In this document: in pieces, positions 23,984 to 33,214 of the stretch | Numbering within the stretch: position 1 is the first letter of the stretch | How the letters are laid out: each line of letters opens with the position of its first letter | NCBI GenBank assembly: GCA_029688825.1 | Contig: JARUKX010000040.1 | Location: 1 to 34,348 of the forward strand | Reading direction: 5' to 3' | DNA: 34,348 bases | DNA from: Haloarculaceae archaeon H-GB1-1 | GTDB lineage: Archaea > Halobacteriota > Halobacteria > Halobacteriales > Haloarculaceae | Position numbers and translations under genes: made by a program | The notes under the pieces: generated by a model | What the model saw: the letters and a program-made list of their open reading frames with translations, nothing else | What the model was told of the DNA's origin: nothing | Database searches by the model: none

Positions 23984-24903
23984 AGGGTGACTCCGTACTC
24001 AGCAGCGAGTGACTCGAACTGTTCCCAGGGTGGGAGTTCGTCGGTTCGTTGCTCTCCTCGTGACTCTAGATACGCTTTCATCGCCGTGACGACGTCATCG
24101 ACGCCGTAATACGAGGCCCTGTCTTCGACTGTCTCCCTCGATTGACCCACCGCTGCAAGCAGCAACATGGCGTACTTACGATGTCTGGCATCGTTTTCGA
24201 TCACCAAGAGGTGGCAGACGAGATCTGCTGGCGTGAGTGAGGACCGCGTCGGTGAATAGAAATAATAGTGTTCTGCAGTGGTGAGAAAGTCCAACCCGTA
24301 TTCAGCGAACGCGTCGATCCCGGTCTGATGGTAACCCTCCTTCGGAATCGGTTCTACCGTCTGGACGAGGAATTCATCGTCTGCCTCCCAGAGAATGTTC
24401 CCCTCTCCAATCTCTCTCCGAACTCTGTGTCGATGACGGTGGTGTTGTAGTTCCGTCGCGAATACGTGGAGTAGCTCGAACTCATCTGCCAGTCGGTAGC
24501 TGCGTCGCTCTTTGAGGACGATGGCTCGGTTTCGTAACGTCTTGAGGTGTCGATACACCGTGGATTTCGGATGGCCACTCTCGTCGATTATCGTTGCTGC
24601 CGATTTCCAGTCGTCACTGGAGACGTGATACAGCAGCTTGAGCATCGAACCGGTGAGGAGGTCGGGAAAGTCGATGTGTGGGTGTGAGGAACTGAGCGAC
24701 TGGTAGACCTCGACACATCGTGCAGCCACTGGTTCGACAACCGTTTCGCGTCCGGAACTGTCCCGAGTAATGAGTCCCTCTTTGGATAACTCTCCAAGTG
24801 CGTTGGTTATCGTTTTCGGGGAGTAGTCGAGTTTCGACGCCAGTTCCTGTCTAGTCTTCGATGTATTTAACTCACCGAGTACTCTCAAATGTTCTTCTTT
24901 CAT
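23980..24903 (-). CDS. Winged-helix regulator, putative AbiEi-like partner
   Basis: The 307-residue protein has an N-terminal helix-turn-helix at about 1-50 (TRQELASKLDYSPKTITNAL). A second winged helix at about 85-150 contains HPKSTVYRHLKTLRNRAIVL. A C-terminal helical region carries YYFYSPTRSSLTPADLVCHL and DARHRKYAMLLLAAVGQ. The stop overlaps the ATG of the nucleotidyltransferase gene. A regulator/antitoxin with two DNA-binding domains followed by an NTase matches the AbiEi/AbiEii order. Gene and promoter are visibly richer in A/T than neighbours, suggesting acquisition by transfer. Antitoxin function is inferred. Confidence 0.85.
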   Translation of the reverse strand: MKEEHLRVLGELNTSKTRQELASKLDYSPKTITNALGELSKEGLITRDSSGRETVVEPVAARCVEVYQSLSSSHPHIDFPDLLTGSMLKLLYHVSSDDWKSAATIIDESGHPKSTVYRHLKTLRNRAIVLKERRSYRLADEFELLHVFATELQHHRHRHRVRREIGEGNILWEADDEFLVQTVEPIPKEGYHQTGIDAFAEYGLDFLTTAEHYYFYSPTRSSLTPADLVCHLLVIENDARHRKYAMLLLAAVGQSRETVEDRASYYGVDDVVTAMKAYLESRGEQRTDELPPWEQFESLAAEYGVTL

Positions 24904-24930
24904 AACTTTGTCCCAAATCGAGTGTACTCC

Positions 24931-24940
24931 TATTTAATAA
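24931..24940 (-). promoter_or_regulatory. TATA box of the wHTH/nucleotidyltransferase cassette
   Basis: The minus strand reads TTATTAAATA, 28-37 bases upstream of the ATG at 24903. It lies in AT-rich DNA unlike the rest of the window. Autoregulation by the wHTH protein would act here, but I see no obvious dyad overlapping it. Confidence 0.6.
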
Positions 24941-25176
24941 CTACATCCAATATGAGACTATTGGTTGAATTGATTATCTGTATGCTACTTGCTCTACCCA
25001 TGACGTATAACATAAATCTGACTGCGGCTCTACTCCTGTTGGATGCACTCCGTACTGGCAGTTCGATTTCTGAAGAGCGTTTGTTCTCGCCGTTCGAACA
25101 CAGTCTCTCCTGAGGAACCATCTCCGACGAAGTAGTCTTCGACAGTGACCGATGACTCCGCCGGAGTCTCGGGGCC

Positions 25177-25182
25177 TTTAAG
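25177..25182 (+). promoter_or_regulatory. TATA box of rfcS
   Basis: TTTAAG lies 25-30 bases upstream of the ATG at 25207 in the context CCTTTAAGAG. The transcript would be leaderless. Confidence 0.6.
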
Positions 25183-25206
25183 AGTCGCCCGCGCCTGCCA
25201 CCTTCT

Positions 25207-26184
25207 ATGAGCGAGGCCGAATCCGAGTCGCGGGCGGGACGTGAGGAGGTCTGGATCGAGAAGTACCGCCCGCGGACCCTCGACGACATCGTCGGCCAGG
25301 ACACCATCGTCGAGCGCCTGCGGAGCTACGTCGAACGGAACGACCTGCCGCACCTCCTGTTCTCGGGGCAAGCGGGCATCGGCAAGACAACGAGCGCACA
25401 GGCCGTCGCCCGGGAGCTGTACGGCGACGACTGGCAGGAGAACTTCCTCGAACTGAACGCGTCGGACCAGCGCGGCATCGACGTCGTCCGGGATCGAATC
25501 AAGAACTTCGCGCGGTCGAGCTTCGGCGGCCACGAGTACCGCATCATCTTCCTCGACGAGGCCGACGCACTCACGTCAGATGCGCAGTCAGCGCTCCGCC
25601 GGACGATGGAGCAGTTCTCCAACAACGTCCGGTTCATCCTCTCGTGTAACTACTCCAGCCAGATCATCGACCCGATTCAGTCCCGCTGTGCGGTGTTCCG
25701 CTTCGCGCCGCTGAGCGACGAGGCGGTCGAGGAGGAGGTCCGACTGATCGCCGAGCAGGAGGGAATCGAACTGACGCCGGAGGGTATCGACGCGCTCGTC
25801 TACGCCGCCGGCGGCGACATGCGGAAGGCAATCAACGCGCTGCAGGCCGCGGCCATCACCGGCGACGTCGTCGACGAGGAGGCCGTCTACGCCATCACCT
25901 CGACGGCCCGACCGGAGGAGATCAAGGAGATGGTGACGACGGCGCTGGACGGAGACTTCACCGCGGCGCGGTCGAAACTGGACGAACTGCTCACGGAGGA
26001 GGGGATCGCTGGCGGCGACGTCATCGACCAGCTCCACCGCTCGGTCTGGGAGTTCGACCTCGGTGACGAGGCGGCGGTCCGCCTGCTCGACCGCATCGGC
26101 GAGGCGGATTACCGCATCACCGAGGGCGCGAACGAGCAGATCCAGCTCGAAGCACTGCTCGCGTCCCTGGCGCTCGACGACTGA
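25207..26184 (+). CDS. rfcS: Replication factor C small subunit
   Basis: RfcS forms, with RfcL, the clamp loader that puts PCNA on DNA. The 325-residue AAA+ protein shows the RFC box [14 protein letters not shown] at about 19-31, Walker A GQAGIGKT at 54-61, Walker B LDEAD at 116-120, sensor 1 LSCNYSS, and the arginine-finger SRC motif at about 159-161. Sensor 2 lies in [11 protein letters not shown]. The C-terminal collar domain is complete. The Walker A is unusual in having Gln after the first Gly and Ile before the second; the key Gly, Lys and Thr are kept. No intein is present, although haloarchaeal rfc genes sometimes have one. ATG 25207. Confidence 0.97.
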   Translation: MSEAESESRAGREEVWIEKYRPRTLDDIVGQDTIVERLRSYVERNDLPHLLFSGQAGIGKTTSAQAVARELYGDDWQENFLELNASDQRGIDVVRDRIKNFARSSFGGHEYRIIFLDEADALTSDAQSALRRTMEQFSNNVRFILSCNYSSQIIDPIQSRCAVFRFAPLSDEAVEEEVRLIAEQEGIELTPEGIDALVYAAGGDMRKAINALQAAAITGDVVDEEAVYAITSTARPEEIKEMVTTALDGDFTAARSKLDELLTEEGIAGGDVIDQLHRSVWEFDLGDEAAVRLLDRIGEADYRITEGANEQIQLEALLASLALDD

Positions 26185-26241
26185 TCTCTCGATATCCGGC
26201 GCGTCGCTCCGTTTACCCCTCGACGACGGTGTTCGGAACTG

Positions 26242-26248
26242 TTTTACG
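26242..26248 (+). promoter_or_regulatory. TATA-like element of alaS
   Basis: TTTTACG lies 29-35 bases before the ATG at 26277. The position fixes the start at MSDLEQEY and rejects the upstream in-frame codon at 26229. Confidence 0.45.
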
Positions 26249-26276
26249 CGCTGGTGGGCGAAGAATACGGCAACGA

Positions 26277-29054
26277 ATGAGCGACCTCGAACAGGAATAT
26301 CAACTGTCGTACTTCGAGGACGAGGGCTTTCACCGGATGGAGTGTTCGGAGTGTGGGGCCCACTTCTGGACGCGTGACGCCGCTCGGGAGACGTGCGGGG
26401 AGCCGCCGTGTGAGGACTACGGCTTCATCGACGACCCCGGCTTCGACGAGGAGTTCACGCTCGAGGAGATGCGCGAGGAGTTCCTCTCGTTCTTCGAGGC
26501 GAACGACCACGAGCGGATCGACCCGTACCCGGTGGCTGCGAACCGCTGGCGCGACGACGTCCTGCTGACCCAGGCGTCCATCTACGACTTCCAGCCGCTG
26601 GTCACGTCCGGCAAGACGCCCCCGCCGGCGAACCCGCTGTGTATCAGCCAGCCCTGCATCCGGATGCAGGACATCGACAACGTGGGGAAGACGGGCCGGC
26701 ACACGATGGCCTTCGAGATGATGGCCCACCACGTCTTCAACGCCCGCGAGGACGCCGACGAGGAGTACGCCTACGAGGGCGAGGTCTACTGGAAGGACGA
26801 GACCGTCGAGTACTGCGACCGTTTCTTCGAGTCCATGGGCGTCCCCCTCGACGAGATCACCTACATCGAGGACCCGTGGGTCGGCGGCGGCAACGCCGGA
26901 CCCGCGTTCGAGGTCATCTATCAGGGAGCCGAACTCGCCACCCTCGTCTTCATGTCGATGGAGCAGGACCCCGACGGCGAGTACGAGATGAAGGACGGCA
27001 ACCGCTACTCGCCGATGGACACCTACATCGTCGACACGGGCTACGGCCTGGAGCGGTGGACCTGGGTCAGCCAGGGGACGCCGACGGTCTACGAGGCCGT
27101 CTACCCCGACATGATCGACTTCCTGAAGGACAACGCGGGGGTCGAACTCACCGAGGAGGAGGAGTCGGTCGTCCACCGGGCCGCGAAGCTGGCGGGCCAC
27201 ATGGACATCGACGAGGCCGAGGACATGCTGGCCGCCCGCGACAACATCGCCGAGAAGGTCGGCGTCACCACCGACGAACTGGAGACGCTGATGGAGCCGC
27301 TGGAGGACATCTACGCCATCGCCGACCACTGCCGCACGCTGGCGTACATGCTCGGCGACGGGATCGTCCCCAGCAACGTCGGGACGGGCTATCTCGCGCG
27401 GATGGTCCTTCGGCGCACGAAGCGGCTGGCCGACAACGTCGGCGTCGACGCGCCGCTGGACGAACTCGTCGACATGCAGGCCGAGCGACTGGACTACGAG
27501 AATCGCGACACCATCCGCGACATGGTCCGAACGGAGGTCGAGAAGTACCGCGAGACGCTCGACCGCGGCGGCCGTCGCGTCCGCCAGCTCGCCGAGGAGT
27601 ACGCCGAGAAAGACGCGCCGATTCCGACTGACGCGCTCATCGAGCTGTACGACTCCCACGGCATCCAGCCGGACATGGTCGAGGAGATCGCCGCCGAGAA
27701 GGGCGTCGGCGTGGACGTTCCCGAGAACTTCTACGGGCTCGTCGCCGGGCGACACGGCGGCGGCGACGCCGAGGCGGCTGAAGAGGTCGGGGAACACGAC
27801 GAGCGGCTCTCGGACCTCCCGAAGACCGAACAGCTGTACTACGAGGATCAGGAGCGGACCGACTTCGAGGCCGTCGTCCTCGACGTCTTCGAGCGCGAGG
27901 AGGGCTACGACGTCGTCCTCGACCAGACGATGTTCTACCCGGAGGGCGGTGGCCAGCCCGCCGACCACGGGACGCTCTCGACCGACGACACGACCGTCCA
28001 CGTCACGGACGTCCAGATCCAAGACGGCGTCATCCTCCACCGCACCGACGAGTCGCCGGGCAAGGGCGAGTTCGTCCGCGGGCAGATCGACGCGACGCGC
28101 CGCCGCCGGCTGATGCGCCACCACACGGCGACGCACATCGTCGTCGACGCCGCCCGCGAGGTGCTCGGCGAGCACGTCCGACAGGCCGGCGCACAGAAGG
28201 GAATCGACAGCTCCCGCATCGACGTTCGCCACTACGAGAGCCTCTCGCGCACGCAGGTCAAGCGCATCGAGGACGTGGCCAACGAGATCGTCATGGAGAA
28301 CGTCCCGGTCAAACAGGAGTGGCCCGACCGCCACGAGGCCGAGGACACCTACGGGTTCGACCTCTATCAGGGCGGGATTCCGGCCGGCGAGCAGATCCGC
28401 GTCATCCACGTCAAGGAGGACACGCAGGCCTGCGGTGGGACGCACGTCGCCAACACGGGCGACATCGGTGCGATCAAGCTCCTCAACACGGAGCGCATCC
28501 AGGACGGCGTCATCCGCATCACGTTCGCGGCCGGGGACGCCGCCATCGAGGCGACCCAGCGCACCGAGGACTACCTCGACGAGGCCGCGGAGATCCTGGA
28601 CGTGAGCCCTGACGACGTCCCGGAGACCGCCGAGCGCTTCTTCGACGAGTGGAAGGCCCGCGGCAAGCAGATCGAGGAGCTGAAAGAGGAACTCGCCGCG
28701 GTCCGCGCCAGCGGCTCCTCGGCCGGCGAGGAGGTCGAGGTCGGCTCGGTGACGGCCATCGTCCAGCGACTCGACGCGGACATGGACGAACTCCGCGCGA
28801 CCGCGAACGCCATCTCCGAGGAGGGGAAGATCGCGGTCATCGGCTCCGGTGTCGACGGCGCGCAGTTCGTCGTCTCCGTCCCCGACGGCGTCGCCGTCGA
28901 CGCGGGCGAGGTCGTCGGGCAACTGGCGCGCAAGGTCGGTGGCGGCGGCGGCGGTCCGCCGGACTTCGCACAGGGTGGCGGTCCCGACGAGGAGGCGCTC
29001 GACGACGCGCTCGACGACGCACCCGAGGTTCTGCAGACCGTACTGAACGCCTGA
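26277..29054 (+). CDS. alaS: Alanyl-tRNA synthetase (archaeal type)
   Basis: AlaRS charges tRNA(Ala). The 925-residue protein starts with an archaeal-specific Cys cluster (C23, C26, C40, C45) before the catalytic domain at about 60-320, where [20 protein letters not shown] and the motif 2/3 region [14 protein letters not shown] are visible. The editing domain has the metal-binding HHTATH at about 612-617 and CGGTH at about 719-723. The C-terminal oligomer/DHHA1 domain ends in a Gly-rich phosphate loop ([16 protein letters not shown]). Length is normal for archaeal enzymes. A T-run follows the stop. Confidence 0.98.
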   Translation: MSDLEQEYQLSYFEDEGFHRMECSECGAHFWTRDAARETCGEPPCEDYGFIDDPGFDEEFTLEEMREEFLSFFEANDHERIDPYPVAANRWRDDVLLTQASIYDFQPLVTSGKTPPPANPLCISQPCIRMQDIDNVGKTGRHTMAFEMMAHHVFNAREDADEEYAYEGEVYWKDETVEYCDRFFESMGVPLDEITYIEDPWVGGGNAGPAFEVIYQGAELATLVFMSMEQDPDGEYEMKDGNRYSPMDTYIVDTGYGLERWTWVSQGTPTVYEAVYPDMIDFLKDNAGVELTEEEESVVHRAAKLAGHMDIDEAEDMLAARDNIAEKVGVTTDELETLMEPLEDIYAIADHCRTLAYMLGDGIVPSNVGTGYLARMVLRRTKRLADNVGVDAPLDELVDMQAERLDYENRDTIRDMVRTEVEKYRETLDRGGRRVRQLAEEYAEKDAPIPTDALIELYDSHGIQPDMVEEIAAEKGVGVDVPENFYGLVAGRHGGGDAEAAEEVGEHDERLSDLPKTEQLYYEDQERTDFEAVVLDVFEREEGYDVVLDQTMFYPEGGGQPADHGTLSTDDTTVHVTDVQIQDGVILHRTDESPGKGEFVRGQIDATRRRRLMRHHTATHIVVDAAREVLGEHVRQAGAQKGIDSSRIDVRHYESLSRTQVKRIEDVANEIVMENVPVKQEWPDRHEAEDTYGFDLYQGGIPAGEQIRVIHVKEDTQACGGTHVANTGDIGAIKLLNTERIQDGVIRITFAAGDAAIEATQRTEDYLDEAAEILDVSPDDVPETAERFFDEWKARGKQIEELKEELAAVRASGSSAGEEVEVGSVTAIVQRLDADMDELRATANAISEEGKIAVIGSGVDGAQFVVSVPDGVAVDAGEVVGQLARKVGGGGGGPPDFAQGGGPDEEALDDALDDAPEVLQTVLNA

Positions 29055-29061
29055 GGAAACT

Positions 29062-29070
29062 CGATTTTTC
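29062..29070 (+). terminator. T-run terminator after alaS
   Basis: CGATTTTTC follows the alaS stop codon by 7 bases. It precedes the 3' end of the convergent VOC gene. Archaeal RNA polymerase commonly stops at such U-rich tracts without a strong hairpin. Confidence 0.45.
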
Positions 29071-29076
29071 GCGGGT

Positions 29077-29457
29077 CTAGCTGAGCGGTTCGACGAGTTC
29101 GACCACGTACCCGTCGGGGTCGGTCACGAACGCGACGTACGCGTCGGCCGGCTCGACGGTCATCGGGCCGGTGACGACGTCGGAGTCCGCCTCGTCGTCC
29201 AGTTCGTCGAGTACCTCGTCGACGTCGTCGACGCCGAGCGCGAGGTGGTCGACGGAGTCCCGGTCCGGTTCGACGGGAGTGTCGTCCGCGGGGTCGTGGC
29301 GTAGCTGGAACTCCCCGCCGTCGCCGCCGCCGACGTAGACGTTCTCGACGCCGTTCAGCGTGAAGCGGTTGGTCTCCTGCAGGTCGAGCACGTCGGTGTA
29401 GAACGATAGCGACGCGTCGAGGTCCTGTACGCGGAACGCGGTGTGGATGACGTCCAT
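29077..29457 (-). CDS. VOC family protein (glyoxalase I-like)
   Basis: The 126-residue protein has two beta-alpha-beta-beta-beta units. They begin at IHTAFRVQDLDASLSFYTDV and DHLALGVDDVDEVLDEL, and the second ends in FVTDPDGYVVELVEPLS. Metal-ligand candidates are H5, the Glu in GEFQLRHD, the His in DHLALG and the last Glu of VELVEP, the pattern of lactoylglutathione lyase relatives. Start ATG 29457 is used because MDVIHTAF is the standard family beginning. It may detoxify methylglyoxal, but haloarchaea lack glutathione, so the thiol partner would differ. Confidence 0.88.
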   Translation of the reverse strand: MDVIHTAFRVQDLDASLSFYTDVLDLQETNRFTLNGVENVYVGGGDGGEFQLRHDPADDTPVEPDRDSVDHLALGVDDVDEVLDELDDEADSDVVTGPMTVEPADAYVAFVTDPDGYVVELVEPLS

Positions 29458-29542
29458 GCGGCGACTCGACAGCGGTGGGCCATCAATCCCGCGGACAGCG
29501 GCAAGCACAAGGGGTTCAAGTCAGCGGGTCGAACCGGCGACC

Positions 29543-30325
29543 ATGCCGACCGCGACGAACCGAGGCGTCGACCTGTACTACGACGTCGCCGGTGACGGCG
29601 AGACCGTAGCGTTCGTGAACGACGTGGGCTACGGCGCGTGGCTGTGGGGCTGGCAACACGCCGCTCTCGCCGGGCCACACGAGACGCTGACGTGGGACCT
29701 CCGCGGGACGGGCCGTTCGGACGCGCCGGCCGGCCCGTACGACGTTCGGACGCTCGCCGCAGACCTCGAAGCGGTGCTGAAAGATCACGCCGTCCGCGAC
29801 GTCCACCTCGTCGGCGCGGGACTGGGCGGGATGGTCGCGCTGGAGTACGGCCGCCGATACGGTCGCGCCGAGACGCTGACCCTGTTCGGAACTGCCGCCA
29901 GCGGCGTCGACGTGGCGGACGACGCGCTCGACTCGCTGTTCGCCCCGCGAGACGACCCCGACGGGCTCAGGTCGTCACTGGAGAACGCCTTCGCTGCCGA
30001 CGTCGAGGCTCACCCCGAGGTGGTCGAGGACGTCGTCTCCTGGCGCGCCGACGAGGACGCGGACAGTAACGGATGGGAGTCCCAGGCCGCCGCGATGCGA
30101 GGGTTCGACGCGAGCGACTGGCTCTACGAGGTGACCCAGCCCGCGCAGGTGTTCCACGGCGTCGATGACGCCGTCGTTCCGGCGAGTGCGGGCGAACGAC
30201 TGGCGGAGGACCTCCCGCGCGGCGAGTACCGCGCCGTCGAGGGCGGTCATCTGTGTTTCATCGAGGAGGCGGCAGCCGTCAACGACGCGCTCGTCGGCTT
30301 TCTTGACGAACAGACGGCAGACTGA
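29543..30325 (+). CDS. Alpha/beta hydrolase fold protein lacking the nucleophile Ser
   Basis: The 260-residue protein has the alpha/beta-hydrolase order: an oxyanion region FVNDVGYGAWLW, strand 4 with WDLRGTGRSDAP, the nucleophile elbow, an acid strand VFHGVDDAVVP (about D209) and a catalytic-His position GGHLCFIEE (about H236). The elbow reads VGAGLGGMVAL, where G93 occupies the place of the usual Ser in G-x-S-x-G. Acid and His are kept. It could be a non-hydrolytic relative or use another nucleophile or mechanism. ATG 29543 gives MPTATNRGVDLYY. It is divergent from the VOC gene. The fold assignment is firm, the function open. Confidence 0.9.
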   Translation: MPTATNRGVDLYYDVAGDGETVAFVNDVGYGAWLWGWQHAALAGPHETLTWDLRGTGRSDAPAGPYDVRTLAADLEAVLKDHAVRDVHLVGAGLGGMVALEYGRRYGRAETLTLFGTAASGVDVADDALDSLFAPRDDPDGLRSSLENAFAADVEAHPEVVEDVVSWRADEDADSNGWESQAAAMRGFDASDWLYEVTQPAQVFHGVDDAVVPASAGERLAEDLPRGEYRAVEGGHLCFIEEAAAVNDALVGFLDEQTAD

Positions 30326-30343
30326 ATCCGGTCGCCGGACTCG

Positions 30344-30697
30344 CTACCCGTCGACCCACGCCATCGCCTCGTCGAACTCCTCGGTGGTGTAGATGTCGAG
30401 GTCGGCCACAGAGACCTGCGACTTCAGCGACAGTGATTTGATCCCCTCCGCGACCACCGCCCAGCGCTCGACACCCGCTGCAGCGGCCTCACGGCCGGAC
30501 CGTTCCCACACCTCGAACGTCTCGGCGCTGAACGCGTCGGTGATCTCGACCTCGGTGACCATCCCGTGAACGTCGTGCTCGTCCAGCAGTTCGGTGAAGC
30601 GCTCGTAGGCGCTCTGGCCGAACTCCTCTTGGTTCATCCCGTCGGGGAATCGCCACACCATCACACCGTCGGTTACGTCTACTGACCAGGTTGTCAT
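30344..30697 (-). CDS. STAS/SpoIIAA-like hypothetical protein (117 aa)
   Basis: The 117-residue acidic protein starts MTTWSVDVTDGVMVWRFPDG and has alternating strands and helices with HGMVTEVEITDAFSAETFEVW and ERWAVVAEGIKSLSLKSQV. The order resembles the SpoIIAA/STAS-like family, without a clear phosphorylatable Ser motif. CTTTAGGG on the minus strand near 30731-30738 is a TATA candidate about 35 bases upstream. I have no functional assignment and moderate certainty of the fold. Confidence 0.7.
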   Translation of the reverse strand: MTTWSVDVTDGVMVWRFPDGMNQEEFGQSAYERFTELLDEHDVHGMVTEVEITDAFSAETFEVWERSGREAAAAGVERWAVVAEGIKSLSLKSQVSVADLDIYTTEEFDEAMAWVDG

Positions 30698-30787
30698 ACG
30701 TAATCTAGATCTGGCTTCTCGGGCGGTCGCCCTAAAGCTACAGCGCGCGTGTCGCCGTCGCGCACAGTCGCCCCCGTTGCACTCCCC

Positions 30788-31948
30788 TCAGCCGAAGGCC
30801 ACGCGTACGGCGTCTGCCATCGCGTTGACGCGGGCCGCGTGTTCGTACTCGTCGCGGACGCCGTTCGTGACGTACGCCATCGCGAGGTCAGCTTCGGGGT
30901 CGGCCCAGCCCACGCAGCTCCCCAGCCCGCCGTGGCCGAACACGGTTCGGGGGCCGATCGTTCCGTACTTGTCCCACGGGGTGCCGCCGCGTTCGAACCC
31001 CAGCGCGTACCGTCGTGGGACGCCCATCGTCTCGTCGCGCTCGACCGCGACCTGCAGGCTGGTCGCCTCGTCGACGACGGTCTCGGAGAGCAGTCTCGTG
31101 CCGTCGAGTTCGCCGCCGTTTGCGAGGCAGGCGTAGAAGCGCCCCATCTCGCGGGCAGTTCCGACGCCTGTACTCGCCGGAATCACGGCCCGCTGGATCG
31201 ACTCGCGGTTGAACAGCGCCGCGGCGTCGTCGTTCGAGATTCCCTCCAGCCCCGCCGCCGACGTGCGACAGCGCTCGCCCGGCTCGAAGCCCGCGAGCGT
31301 GGCCACGTCTGCGGCCGGCACGTCGTCCGGTAGTCCGATGCTCGTCCGCCCCATCCCGAGGGGGTCGAACACGTGCCGCCGCGCGTACTCGCCGACGGGC
31401 GTCCCGCTGCATCGCCGGACGAGTTCGCCGACGAGGAACCCGAACGTCAGCGCGTGGTAGGCCGCCGTCTCGCCGGGCGTGAACGCGCAGTCCATCTCCT
31501 CGATGGCCTCGACGACCGCGTCCCAGTCTGTCCACAGGTCCGGCTCGCCGTCGACGGGGCTCACGGGGAGGCCGGCCTGATGGCTCAGGACGTGCCGGAC
31601 GGTCACGGTCGCTTTCTCCGTCCCCGAGTCGGCGAATTCCGGCCAGTGATCGACGACCCGGTCGTCGTAGCGGAGGTCGCTGGTGTCCACGAGGTGGTGG
31701 AGACACGCCGCCGCGTAGGGTTTCGTACAGGAGAACAGTAGGTGGCGCGTCTCGGCGGTGGTCCGCTCGGGCTGTGGGTCGTCGTCGCTCTCGGGGTCCG
31801 GTGCCGAGACGCCGCCGGCCTCGTCTATCACTAACTCGCCCCCCTGGTAGACCGCGAGCTGACCGCCGTGATGGAGTCCCTCGTCGAGGTGATGTTCGAA
31901 CAGCTGTCGAACCTGCTCGGGCCGGTCGGCGTCGAAGACGGAGGACAT
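30788..31948 (-). CDS. Serine hydrolase, class C beta-lactamase / family VIII esterase type
   Basis: The 386-residue protein has the SxxK motif S73-C-T-K76 (LLFSCTKPYAA), the Tyr motif YHALTFG at about Y164 and the third motif HGGLG at about H339. The YHALT form of the second motif is typical of family VIII carboxylesterases, whereas penicillin-degrading enzymes usually carry YxN. LSHQAGLP is another family marker. No signal peptide is seen, so the enzyme is probably cytoplasmic. The ATG at 31948 (MSSVFDAD) is internal to a much longer open frame that is otherwise a shadow. It is divergent from the amidotransferase gene. The ester substrate is unknown. Confidence 0.92.
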   Translation of the reverse strand: MSSVFDADRPEQVRQLFEHHLDEGLHHGGQLAVYQGGELVIDEAGGVSAPDPESDDDPQPERTTAETRHLLFSCTKPYAAACLHHLVDTSDLRYDDRVVDHWPEFADSGTEKATVTVRHVLSHQAGLPVSPVDGEPDLWTDWDAVVEAIEEMDCAFTPGETAAYHALTFGFLVGELVRRCSGTPVGEYARRHVFDPLGMGRTSIGLPDDVPAADVATLAGFEPGERCRTSAAGLEGISNDDAAALFNRESIQRAVIPASTGVGTAREMGRFYACLANGGELDGTRLLSETVVDEATSLQVAVERDETMGVPRRYALGFERGGTPWDKYGTIGPRTVFGHGGLGSCVGWADPEADLAMAYVTNGVRDEYEHAARVNAMADAVRVAFG

Positions 31949-32041
31949 ACCCGTATCTGCTGTGGCTGGGTTGGAATAGCTTGCCACGCAATCCCACGGG
32001 AAGCGAAAGGGACTTCCGACCGAAGGGTCGTCCTCTCCTGT

Positions 32042-32746
32042 ATGAGCCGACCCCGCCTCGCACTCCTCGACGCCAGCCACGAGGGTTCGGACACCCGGCG
32101 GAACTTCCGCCGCGAACTGGACGCCGACCTCGTCGAGTTCGGCTGTCAGTCCGGGGACCTCCCGCCGTCGTTCGACTACGACGGCGTCGTCGTCACCGGC
32201 TCGCGGACCTCGGTCTACTGGGACGAAGACTGGATCACCGAGACGAAGGCGTGGGTCAGCGACGCCGTCGACCGCGGGCTGCCGTTCCTCGGCGTCTGCT
32301 GGGGCCACCAGCTGCTCGCCGACGTCCTCGGGGGTACCGTCGAGCACATGGGCGAGTACGAGATCGGATACAAGACCATCGAGCAGGTCGGCGACGCGCG
32401 GCTGTTCGACGGCATCTCCGAGCGGTTCACCTCGTTCGTCACCCACCAGGACCACGTCGCCGACCTCCCGCCCGGTGCGGAGCTGATCGCCGAGAACGAG
32501 TTCGGCGTCCACGGCTTCCGTAGCGACCGCGTCTTCGCCGTCCAGTTCCACCCCGAGTACGACACAGAGACCGCAGCGACCGTCGCCTCCGGCAAGGACC
32601 TGCCCGACGAGAAGATGCAGCGGGTCATGGACGGCATCTCCGACGAGAACTTCCGAGCCGCCTGCGAGACGAAGCAGTTGTTCGACAACTTCACCGACTA
32701 CGTCTGTTCGCTCGACGCGACCGACCCCGCCACGGCGGACGACTGA
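32042..32746 (+). CDS. Class I glutamine amidotransferase-like protein
   Basis: The 234-residue protein is a stand-alone class I glutaminase domain. It has the nucleophile C86 in FLGVCWGHQLLADVLGG and the His-Glu pair H170/E172 in AVQFHPEYD. The N-terminal sequence DGVVVTGSRTSVY is typical of GuaA-like or GATase1 proteins acting as separate enzymes. Acceptor synthase is not nearby. The C-terminus has a basic/acidic helix of unclear role. ATG 32042 is used since the upstream frame is not protein-like. A gamma-glutamyl hydrolase or transferase role is equally possible. Confidence 0.9.
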   Translation: MSRPRLALLDASHEGSDTRRNFRRELDADLVEFGCQSGDLPPSFDYDGVVVTGSRTSVYWDEDWITETKAWVSDAVDRGLPFLGVCWGHQLLADVLGGTVEHMGEYEIGYKTIEQVGDARLFDGISERFTSFVTHQDHVADLPPGAELIAENEFGVHGFRSDRVFAVQFHPEYDTETAATVASGKDLPDEKMQRVMDGISDENFRAACETKQLFDNFTDYVCSLDATDPATADD

Positions 32747-32787
32747 CGCCGGTCCCGGTGTTCTCGCTCGTCGGAAACGACCTGCGC

Positions 32788-32794
32788 TATAAAG
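32788..32794 (+). promoter_or_regulatory. TATA box of the second Usp gene
   Basis: TATAAAG lies 25-31 bases before the ATG at 32819 in the context GCGCTATAAAGAGG. It is a strong consensus match and indicates a leaderless transcript. Confidence 0.7.
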
Positions 32795-32818
32795 AGGGAG
32801 GCGGTCGTAGGCCGACGC

Positions 32819-33214
32819 ATGTACGAGATTCTGGCCGCAATCGACGAGCACGAGAACCGGGCGCGAGCGCAAGCGCGAGCCATCGCGGACCTCCCGCGGG
32901 ACCCCGCCGACCTCCACGTCGTCCTCTTTCACGACTTCACGGACAATCCCGAGGGAGCATCGGTCTCGCAGGTAGCCGCGGTCCGCCGAGCGAAGGAGGT
33001 CCTCGACGACGCCGGTATCGACGTCGAACTCGACGAATCGAGCGGGAAGCCAGCCGAGAGCATCCTCTCGGAGGCAGGCAAGCGCGACGTCGACCTCGTC
33101 AGCCTCTCCGGCCGGAAGCGAACCCCGACCGGGAAGGCGCTGTTCGGGAGCGTCACGCAGGCGGTCATCCTCGGCGCTGACCGTGCGGTGATGGTCTCGA
33201 ACCCATCGGAGTGA
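32819..33214 (+). CDS. Universal stress protein family, UspA-like
   Basis: The 131-residue protein starts MYEILAAIDEHENRA and ends with SGRKRTPTGKALFGSVTQAV, the haloarchaeal variant of the Usp nucleotide-binding signature with Lys/Arg-rich spacing and the terminal Gly-Ser. The Asp at the end of strand 1 is kept. It is transcribed from the strong TATA box at 32788. It is a separate paralogue from the Usp protein at 4254. No operon partner is evident. Confidence 0.88.
   Translation: MYEILAAIDEHENRARAQARAIADLPRDPADLHVVLFHDFTDNPEGASVSQVAAVRRAKEVLDDAGIDVELDESSGKPAESILSEAGKRDVDLVSLSGRKRTPTGKALFGSVTQAVILGADRAVMVSNPSE

Larger units (their letters stand above)
24904..25206. other. AT-rich divergent intergenic region
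   Basis: This 303-base stretch separates the wHTH gene and rfcS. Its left two thirds are AT-rich and carry the cassette promoter. The right third returns to haloarchaeal composition and carries the rfcS TATA box. A 74-codon open frame on the plus strand across 24889-25113 has no codon bias and overlaps the wHTH start, so I do not call it a gene. The composition step probably marks the boundary of imported DNA. Confidence 0.5.

Noticed and set aside
24889-25113. 74-codon plus-strand frame with a hydrophobic stretch
   Set aside because: It lies in AT-rich DNA without haloarchaeal codon bias, overlaps the wHTH start and covers its TATA box.
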